Below are positions 57,301 through 64,000 of a DNA stretch of 64,000 bases, piece after piece. Position 1 is the stretch's first letter; every line of letters starts with the position of its first letter. The notes under the pieces are model-generated. The model did not search any database, was not told where the DNA came from, and was given only the letters and a program-made list of their open reading frames with translations. The position numbers and the translations under genes were made by a program. This DNA is from Nematostella vectensis (Eukaryota > Cnidaria > Anthozoa > Actiniaria > Edwardsiidae): positions 1,550,001 to 1,614,000 of the forward strand of contig NC_064046.1 in NCBI RefSeq assembly GCF_932526225.1, read 5' to 3'.

Positions 57301-59165
57301 CTTTTCTTACCAATATCATACCAATACCATACCAACTAGGAAGATAATATTAATTTACCTATTTGATGCCCCATATTGCATTAGTTAATCTTGTCAAGTT
57401 AACAAAATAAAATCATTCAAGATAAAACTGGATAGAGGTGATCCCACCCACCCATCTCCTTATCCATTTTTTTCCCGAGACATTCTGTGAAATACTCAGA
57501 TCTTTTTACATGTTTTTGGAAACCAGTGTCAGTCTGTAAAGCATTCTGATTCTTACAAGACATGGTATCTGTTCTTATAGGTCCAAGAGGAGAGCAGCAA
57601 ATTTGAAAGTCCAGCTGATATTTACAAGCTGATTGATAGCAAACCACGGGGAATACTGAAGAGCCCATCATTTGAGCTTCATGATGATGTACCACAGGCA
57701 CCCTCTGATGAAAAAATACCAGAGGCACCTCGCCCTGTGAAGGATCCTGATTTCCAGCCGCTCAAGGTGGGTATGCCTTGATTGTATGGCCCTGTGCTTG
57801 CTAAAACAGCCACGATTACTGGCACAGAGATGCTGTTTGTGTCCAGAGGGGGGGGGGGGGGGGGGGGGGGGGGGGTGGGGGCAAAGGTGTGTGGACCCCA
57901 CCCTGCTCATGTGATCTCTTAAAATTGATCCCTTCACTAGTAGTAAGGAGACTGTTAATTTTATGTGTGTATTTGGATAGAAAATGTTTCTAGAGGGATC
58001 TAGTGAAGTATTACCAGAGCCATGGATTTGAACCTAATCGATCCATGGTCAGTGAAGCACTACTGAGGACCCCACCCTGCGTTTTTCTCTAGACACGCCC
58101 CTGCTCTATTTGCATCCCTTGTAAGGAAGGGTTGTGTGATGTAGTTTACCATTATTTCCTTTGTCTTATTATCAACTGAGCATGGCAGTGCATGGGTCTT
58201 AAGATTTTAACAAACTTAAAAATCCTCAATCTTTCACAATAGTCATGTAACGTAATAATGGCTTTCATGTATCATAAAATATGATCATTTTTATTCAGGC
58301 ATTTTCAGGACATGTAGTGGAAAAGAAAGCAACAGTCCCATCTGTTAAGGTGAAATAAACATTCATATTCTCTTATCTTGCATCAAACTATCAAGGAAGT
58401 AAACAATTGCTGCAAAAGGTCAAATGCACCCCAATGCCTCCCCTAAAGAGCAAAAAATTTCAACTCGTCCCCTCACTGGACAGCCCCCTTCCCTCCCTGC
58501 CCGAGCAAGGCCTGGGTAGGTGTGTTAATGTTATTGTTGCTCATTTACACCAGTTAATTGCGTTTTTATACTTTTGTATGGGCCAAACATATACCAAGTG
58601 TTAGAAAGGGACATCGGCTTTTGAAATCAAGGCCCCATTCTATATCAAGCCCCCCTCTCTAATTAGCTTCCTTTCTATATCAACCCCCCCCCCCCTCTCT
58701 AATTAGCTTCCTTTCTATATCTAACCCCCTATCTTATTAGCTTCCTTTCTAAATCAAGCCCCCCTCTCTTATTAGCTTCCTTTCTATATCTAACCCCCTA
58801 TCTTATTAGCTTCCTTTCTATATCAATCCCCCCTCTCTAATTAGCTTCCTTTCTATATCTAACCCCCTATCTTATTAGCTTCCTTTCTATATCAAGCCCC
58901 CCCTCTCTAATTAGCTTCCTTTCTATATCAACCCCCCCCTCTCTAATTAGCTTCCTTTCTATATCAAGCCCCCTCTCTAATTAGCTTCCTTTCTATATCA
59001 AGCCCCCCTCTAATTAGCAGTTGCCACTCTTTCTTACAGTATGTTTACTAAATATTTCTTAACGCATACTACTTTCTTTTCTAGGAAATGAACTCTCCTT
59101 TAGAATGTTCCAAACCATCTAAAAAGATGTCAAAATTCAAAGCAGGGAGGAAAGCAAGAAATTGA
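51355..59165 (+). CDS. URI1: URI1, unconventional prefoldin RPB5 interactor
   Basis: Nine exons: 51,355-51,441, 51,515-51,549, 51,615-51,693, 52,341-52,568, 52,918-52,981, 56,834-57,249, 57,581-57,766, 58,299-58,349, 59,085-59,165. They join in frame to 408 residues (human URI1 has 535). The N-terminal prefoldin-alpha fold carries the diagnostic stretch VPFGSLAFMPGKLIHTNEI followed by VLLGDNWFAERSA, flanked by coiled-coil helices. Exon 6 encodes ELFAKLDQLEIEE, matching the URI1 LWARLEELERQEE segment, then an acidic DDLDSDDEESEVDDD run. A KFKAGRKARN tail is basic, like vertebrate URI1. URI1 scaffolds the R2TP/prefoldin-like complex and binds RPB5 (family knowledge). Intron 5 (3.85 kb) contains the CDCA7 gene and a MITE. 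AATAAA lies at 59,187. Confidence 0.94.
53485..53585. mobile_element. Diverged one-arm copy of the 17-kb foldback element
   Basis: aatattttattcgcagaatgc, aatattgaacacaagttggg and cactgacaaagtaccctagt align collinearly with the right arm of the element at 17,433-17,668. It lies in URI1 intron 5. Confidence 0.65.
54044..54052 (+). promoter_or_regulatory. E2F site upstream of CDCA7
   Basis: tttcccgcc matches the E2F consensus TTTSSCGC exactly. It lies about 90 bp upstream of the ATG at 54,143, next to gtcacatgac. Vertebrate CDCA7 is E2F/MYC-regulated. The site argues that the promoter is here and that the upstream in-frame ATG at 53,993 is not the main start. Confidence 0.55.
54143..54934 (+). 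CDS. CDCA7: CDCA7, intronless, nested in URI1 intron 5
   Basis: A single open frame of 263 residues from the ATG at 54,143. An in-frame ATG at 53,993 would add 50 residues that resemble nothing in the family and would place an E2F site inside the coding region, so I prefer 54,143. The N-terminus (EKQRRLRIEENQALLKQL) matches the CDCA7 helix. Residues 171-243 are the CDCA7 zinc-finger domain: CHQCRQKT, RGQFCGPCLRNRYGE, WVCPPCRGICNCSFC, then RRCTGILI. It is one of the most conserved domains of the protein. CDCA7 recruits the remodeller HELLS to hemimethylated DNA for maintenance methylation (family knowledge); residues corresponding to the human ICF-syndrome positions in LRNRYG and RGICN are intact. 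Vertebrate CDCA7 genes have introns, and this copy has none. AATAAA lies at 55,067. Confidence 0.94.
   Translation: MQAFEQESEYEKQRRLRIEENQALLKQLFPQGAKHFLGATSTPPAKRNPSPKSKRASRRFSLGVPTRRNPSRRCRPEECFYNELEDAEPVVYTESTLIVKIRGPLTMNRFKRRRSTDSFSNSSEPDSPRKTKQRRRAPVPRPLVEVTEADLVLVAERFADKRYDSINGTSCHQCRQKTDDLKTTCKSENCVGIRGQFCGPCLRNRYGEDAKEAIMNPQWVCPPCRGICNCSFCMKKRGRRCTGILIHLAREKGFEDVKAFLGD
55656..55676. repeat. 21-base G run
   Basis: A homopolymer preceded by tatcct, exactly as the G run at 31,245-31,264 is preceded by tatcct. It lies in URI1 intron 5. Confidence 0.9.
56305..56689. mobile_element. MITE with caggcccgtacccagg ends, URI1 intron 5
   Basis: caggcccgtacccagg (56,305-56,320) and the inverted cctgggtatgggcctg (56,674-56,689) match at 15 of 16 positions. 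The element is 385 bp with no coding capacity. I could not see a clear 8 bp duplication. Confidence 0.72.
57848..57875. repeat. 28-base G run in URI1 intron 7
   Basis: An uninterrupted G homopolymer followed by tggggg. Confidence 0.9.
58640..59020. repeat. About 33 bp minisatellite in URI1 intron 8
   Basis: About 11 copies of a unit of the form ccccctctctaattagc followed by ttcctttctatatcaa. Two subtypes (aagcccccctctctaatta and taaccccctatcttatta) partly alternate, giving a 66 bp super-unit. The array ends about 65 bp before the exon 9 acceptor. Confidence 0.85.
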
Positions 59166-60429
59166 TTTGACCTCATATAAACATCTAATAAAATCCAAGT
59201 TATATAAAATAGTTATGTGATACATTGTGTGATTAAAGAAAAGGTCCATTACCCCCCTTCCAGACAAAAGGAGAGAAAGAGGGTGGGTTCTCTATGGGGA
59301 GGTGTGTGTGGTGGTGGTAGGGTCGATGGGATCTGCGCGTGATTCGTGAGTGTGATTCGTGAGTGATATGTTTTGAAATCAAACATGTATCCGAGGCGCG
59401 CACGAATACCAATCAGAAAGCAGCAAATAGAAGCCAGCGAAGTGCAACACCCAAATGTCCCACAAAAGTCCCACAAATTGTACTTCATGTCGGATGAGGT
59501 CTGTGAATCCTGCTCGGTTTTATCTAAAATAAAGACGTTTATAGGGGTTTTCCTGCGACTTGGCAAATAAAACACGGTCACCTAACATGATGGATACGTA
59601 ATTTGTTGTCCAAGCTTGGTGAAAATCTTGTAGAGAAGCATAAAAATAGATAACTACAAGTTTGGTTGATGAATGGAGTCGGCACGGATCCATCTCGAAA
59701 TACAAAAACTTGGAAATGATAAGATAAAGCGGTGCTCTCTTCGGTAGGTAGTATGTGTTGTCGGTCAAAGAAAACAGGACTAGCACTTTCTCCGCTGACC
59801 GAAAAATGCTTATTTGCTTGTCCAGATTCGCAAAAATATCTCAAACCAATCTTTTTTTGCCGTCGATTGTCGACTTTTTGTTGGACCACATGGCTGTTAT
59901 TGCATCATGTCGGATCTATGAATTGGGAAATAGGGACGAGGCGCGCGCTAGGGAAGGAAAAGCATGAGGAAGGGCTCCCTCTCTCTACATTCGCTCCATC
60001 GTTCTCTACAGGCGCGCGCGGGATCTATCCCTCATGTTGTCCAGCCTTTTATGCGCTTGCTACGCAGGCTATATACAGCCTAGGGACTCCATAAAATGTC
60101 TTGTTACCAGCTCCCAAACCGCTCAGGACGTGCTTACAAACTTAAAATCAAACTCACAAAAATACGAAAAGGAAATCAAATGAGATAAAAATTTCTCAGT
60201 GTGAAGAATGTTTGAGTAAACGGTCCACGAAAAGAACAATGCTTCAAAATAACTGGGAATTCAAGTAAGTGGTAAGTTCGAGTTAGTGGGGTGAAAGAGT
60301 TAGCGAGGGGTGTGAGTTCCCTTAAGTTCCAGTTACTGTCGGGAGTTAGCGTTAGGGACTGTGCAATAATTATCAGGAGGGGGGCCTTAAAACGAGAGGG
60401 GGGCACCAAGTTCAGATGTTGCCAGGATA

Positions 60430-61197
60430 GGGGGGGGTCAGTTAACTTTTTCGCATAAAGGGGGGGGGACTTACTTTAAATGACATCAAATTGTTTGTTT
60501 TGTATCCAGATTTATCAAAATTTTGGCGCGGTTCGCCCGCAAATGTCTTAAAATGTCATCTTTACCTTTAAACACAAAATCGATGCAAACTTTAAAAACC
60601 TGTTCTATAAATCTCTATATATCTCTCAACACTTAGCAAAAAAATGAGCTCGTTGTTTGTCTTGATGTCGCCTGAGCTCAAACTCAGAAAGCGGACGGAG
60701 CGGACTCAGAAAGACGACAAAGGGAAGCAGGAGGTATCTAGTCTTAGATTAAAAAAAAAATAAAAATTAAAAAACGCCGCGTTCAACAATCTCAGGTCTC
60801 AGGTCAGTTAACTTTTCGCATAAAGGGGGGGGGGGGGGGGCTTACTTTAAATGACATCAAATTGTTCGTTTTGTATCCAGATTTATCAAAATTTTGGCGC
60901 GGTTCGCCCGCAAATGGCTTAAAATGTCATCTTTACCTTTAAACACAAAATCGATGCAAACTTTAAAAACCTCTTTGTTTAGTAGTCTCACTAAGGAAAG
61001 CTCTGTTCTATAAATCTCTATATATCTCTCAACACTTAGCGACAAACTGAGCTCGTTGTTTGTCTTGATGTCGCCTGAGCCCAAACTCAGAAAGCGGACG
61101 GAGCGGACTCAGAAAGACGAATAAGGGAAGCTGGAGGTATCTAGTCTTAGATAAAAATGAAGAAATTAAAAAAAACGCCACGTTCAACAATCTCAGG
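60430..61197. repeat. Tandem direct duplication, about 370-400 bp
   Basis: Copy 1 (about 60,430-60,797) and copy 2 (about 60,798-61,197) are over 90 percent identical, starting at tcagttaactttt and ending cgttcaacaatctcaggtc. Copy 2 has about 30 extra bases (tctttgtttagtagtctcac and neighbours). The G run after cataaa differs in length between copies. Confidence 0.88.
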
Positions 61198-61614
61198 TCT
61201 ATAGGCCTGTGTTAAACTATTTATTACTATCATAATAAACTATTATTTATTATTCAATCCATTTTATTTATTAGACAGAAAGAAAACAATCCCAACTCTG
61301 CTTTGGACCATTTCCAGAAAAAGAAAATTTTCAGGTTCTCCAGTGAAACGCTTTGGGCTTTTTGGTCCTTAATTGTATATAGGCAATGTGGGGCTCTTTG
61401 TATTTTTTAAAGAACAGGAGGGGGTCAGAGATAAACTTGGCGCTGTTGGAGGGGGGTCCTACGTATTTTTTTTATTATTCAAAGTTCGTTTTACGGACCC
61501 CCCCCCTCCCCCTCCTCATAATTATTGTAATATGTGCAGCGGGGTAGGTAGCTAGGAAACTCCAGAACCACACCATTTATTTACGCCCGCCCTGGCCGAA
61601 AGAGAGTACAACAT

Positions 61615-62090
61615 TGTGGTCATAATGATATAGAGTAGTTTATAAACCCCAGATTATTTCGCTTTCTCTCGTTATCCCTTCCCCCCTCTATTTGTGGTTA
61701 TAATGATAGACTAGTTTATAAACCCCAGATTATTTCGCTTTCTCTCGTTATCCCTTCCCCCCTCTATTTGTGGTTATAATGATAGACTAGTTTATAAACC
61801 CCATATTATTTCGCTTTCTCTCGTTATCCCTTCCCCCCTCTATTTGTGGTTATAATGATAGACTAGTTTATAAACCCCATATTATTTCGCTTTCTCTCGT
61901 TATCCCTTCCCCCCTCTATTTGTGGTTGTAATGATAGACTAGTTTATAAACCCCAGATTATTTGTGCTCACTCTCGTTATCCACCCCTATTTGTGGTTAA
62001 CGATAGCGTGGTTTGAATACCACCTGCGTCCGTGCCCCCTATTCCCGAATCCCCTCTCCCAATCCCTTGTGGTTAGTGATAGCGTGGTTT
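61615..62090. repeat. 76 bp minisatellite
   Basis: Five good copies of a unit starting gtggttataatgatagac and continuing tagtttataaaccccagatt, then cgctttctctcgttatccc and a C-rich end. Two degenerate copies follow after 61,990 (gtggttaacgatagcgtgg and gtggttagtgatagcgtgg). Confidence 0.88.
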
Positions 62091-62918
62091 TTGAACACCT
62101 GGGCTTGTGTGAGCAGCCATGTGTAACCTTGGAGCTCTTGTTTGCACAAGTTCGGGACTCATCCCTATTCACATGCAAATCACCCAGACAAGAAAAGAAT
62201 CGAGATGCGCTGATAAATCGTCATGGCGTGAACAAGCCGCAAATGACGTGTCAAAAACACCAACGGTAAAGCAATGGTATTGCAATAGTAATTACATTCC
62301 GTAATATTTGGGTGCTGGCTATGCCGATATTTTGAGTATTGAGTATACTGTTTTTTAATCGTTATCTTTAGATAAGTTGGTCATTGTTTCAATGGCACGC
62401 GCGCACAGCATCTAAACCCAGTTTGATAAAAAGGGCCCGACGTTGATCTCTTTGTTATAAAGTGTGCATTTATAGACAAAGACAAAAGATGCGCGTTCTT
62501 TGTAAAAGTGTGATTTCATAAATAACGGGGTTTACAACACAATGACATATTAGACTAAGGCAGTCAAGGTGATTTCACTGGGAAATATGTTTTCTTAATT
62601 TGATACCTAGAAACTGCGGTTATTATCTTTCTTTATGTTTCTTAGCATTATCCAAAACTTTGATTTTAACCGTTAGGTATCTGAGGGAGTGCTAATCTAG
62701 ACGATCCGAAGTCCAATTCCATTCCACGCGCGCGGACCGTGCAGTGTTCTGGGAAGCCCTTCTTGTGATGGTCGAGCGCCATTTTGCTTCAGGTGATGTT
62801 AATCGCGGCGTAGTCACCATGCCATTCAGCTGGAACCGCCGTAATTAGGTCCGATGACCTGCAAGCTTGCTTGGAATTTTCAAAAGATGGCGTAAAACTC
62901 TAAGCAAGAGTGGAGCCT

Positions 62919-64000
62919 ATGGTTAAACTAGCCCAGCAGGGCCTTGGTGCCAATGATCAGCTTCGATCATCAAATCTTGTCTGCTATATTTGCGGTGCAG
63001 CCAACGCGAATTGGCCAGTCTATTCCAAACCATCGCGATTCTCGGTAAAGAATCCTTTCTTTCCTTTCCTTGACTACCATGTTCCACCTTCAGGCGCCCG
63101 GGCGATTGACCGGGAGACGGGAGCTGTGGACGCTTGTACCGTCTGTTTCTCGTTTCTGACCCAACAATGGAGCGCGTTTGAAGCGAAAGATACGCCGATT
63201 TCTAAACGGCTGTACTGGCGCAAAAGGTCGGGCACTGACGGAGTTTCGGAAATCACGGCGGAAAATTATCAAGCTCGTTATCCCGAGAGCAGAATTTCTA
63301 ACGAGTCGGAAAGAGTACGGGAAAATAACAACTCGGCCAGCGATGAAGATGCGATCCATTCCGAATCTCACACAGAAAGTGTGCCGAATCATGTTGTAAA
63401 AGTTGAAGAAAGTGAGTTTTTCTTTGGCGCAGAAGAAGTTAATGATACAGCAAAAAATACGGCTGGATCATCGAATCACGACCGTCAAGAAATGGAATCA
63501 CCAAAGCCAGATAGTTCCGTAAAGGGGGCAGTTGAAATGTGCTATGTTTGCAGCCGGAAAAAGCCCAAAGAATTCATGAGAAGTGTGCACACGCGAGCAC
63601 AACTGAAAACAGAAACCCCATTCTATCCATGTTTATCAAAACACAGTCCACCCGTTGCTGCACGTAAGATGGACTATCTCGGGAAAGTTTTAGTCTGTGA
63701 AGCTTGCCAAAAATTCTTATTCCGCCAATGGCAAGTTTTCCAGAAAAATAGTACACCTTTGAGTGAGAGGCAATACCAATTACGCTCTGACCCCTCCCTT
63801 CCTAGGGATCAACAGTCACAATTATCCACCATGGTCTGTTTCATATGTGGCGTCACACAACCAGCAACTTCAGGACGCTTTTTATACTCACGTAAACATA
63901 CAGCAGGAGATCCATTTTACCCATTCCTTAATTCTATCACTCCCCCATCGGGTGCTATGCCGCTAACGAAACAGGGATTAACACGGGCATGTAGTGGGTG
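62919..64000 (+). CDS. Protein with tandem CxxC...CxxC modules, 3' end outside the window
   Basis: The frame is open from ATG 62,919 to the window end: 360 residues, no stop. An in-frame TAA at 62,901-62,903 fixes the start. I do not recognise the family. Three copies of one module are visible: C22-x2-C25...C73-x2-C76, C208-x2-C211...C260-x2-C263, and C307-x2-C310...C358. Each has a (F/Y)(F/Y)P(F/C)L motif and a PPxxA motif between the Cys pairs, and the first two are followed by QW.xF......R.Y. This looks like a repeated zinc-binding domain with about 50 residues between Cys pairs. Residues 105-205 form an acidic, Ser-rich linker. There is no signal or membrane segment. A nuclear or chromatin role would be a guess. 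Confidence 0.75.
   Translation, partial: MVKLAQQGLGANDQLRSSNLVCYICGAANANWPVYSKPSRFSVKNPFFPFLDYHVPPSGARAIDRETGAVDACTVCFSFLTQQWSAFEAKDTPISKRLYWRKRSGTDGVSEITAENYQARYPESRISNESERVRENNNSASDEDAIHSESHTESVPNHVVKVEESEFFFGAEEVNDTAKNTAGSSNHDRQEMESPKPDSSVKGAVEMCYVCSRKKPKEFMRSVHTRAQLKTETPFYPCLSKHSPPVAARKMDYLGKVLVCEACQKFLFRQWQVFQKNSTPLSERQYQLRSDPSLPRDQQSQLSTMVCFICGVTQPATSGRFLYSRKHTAGDPFYPFLNSITPPSGAMPLTKQGLTRACSG

Larger units (their letters stand above)
59193..62918. other. Intergenic region with tandem duplications, no gene seen
   Basis: Between URI1 and the right-end gene. It contains a direct duplication at 60,430-61,197 and a 76 bp repeat at 61,615-62,090. No coding region is recognised. Confidence 0.6.

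Overview
The window is animal nuclear DNA. The genes are intron-rich with GT-AG splicing, intergenic DNA is AT-rich, there are no bacterial-type operons, and short inverted-repeat DNA transposons and microsatellites are abundant. The protein set (a FoxC forkhead factor, cyclin E, ULK4, URI1, CDCA7, and a RAG1-like protein of a kind I associate with invertebrates) together with the repeat style suggests an anthozoan cnidarian, most likely a sea anemone such as Nematostella. That species call is inference.

Layout. Bases 1-391 hold the 3' end of a MYND zinc-finger gene. Bases 430-10,640 are mostly gene-free, with several MITEs, a (TTA)n microsatellite and a possible solo LTR. A single-exon FoxC gene lies on the minus strand at 10,647-12,017. 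Bases 12,020-23,570 are gene-poor and littered with inverted-repeat elements. Bases 23,571-29,680 are a minisatellite of about 30 bp units, about 170 copies, interrupted by a 5'-truncated LINE whose 3' tail has become a 448 bp (ATCT)n tract. An orphan ORF follows at 30,436-31,002.

The right half is gene-dense. It holds a seven-exon RAG1-like gene (34,787-37,592, +), a nine-exon cyclin E gene (38,727-43,993, +), a five-exon ULK4 pseudokinase gene (51,092-45,580, -) and a nine-exon URI1 prefoldin-like gene (51,355-59,165, +). An intronless CDCA7 gene is nested in URI1 intron 5 (54,143-54,934, +). The window ends inside a gene whose protein carries three copies of a CxxC...CxxC zinc-binding-like module (62,919-64,000, +). 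For RAG1-like, cyclin E, ULK4 and URI1 I joined the exons by hand; every junction uses GT/AG and the summed coding lengths are exact multiples of three.

How the genes relate. Cyclin E and CDCA7 are both S-phase genes and each has an E2F-type site upstream of its start. ULK4 and URI1 are head-to-head with 262 bp between start codons. Cyclin E and ULK4 are tail-to-tail. CCNE1 and URI1 are also neighbours in human (19q12), so this looks like ancient microsynteny. The most unusual locus is the RAG1-like gene. It joins a RAG1-type N-terminal zinc/RING region to a RAG1/Transib-like DDE core in one continuous reading frame, but lacks one half of the core zinc-binding site. It is flanked by collinear inverted sequence blocks.
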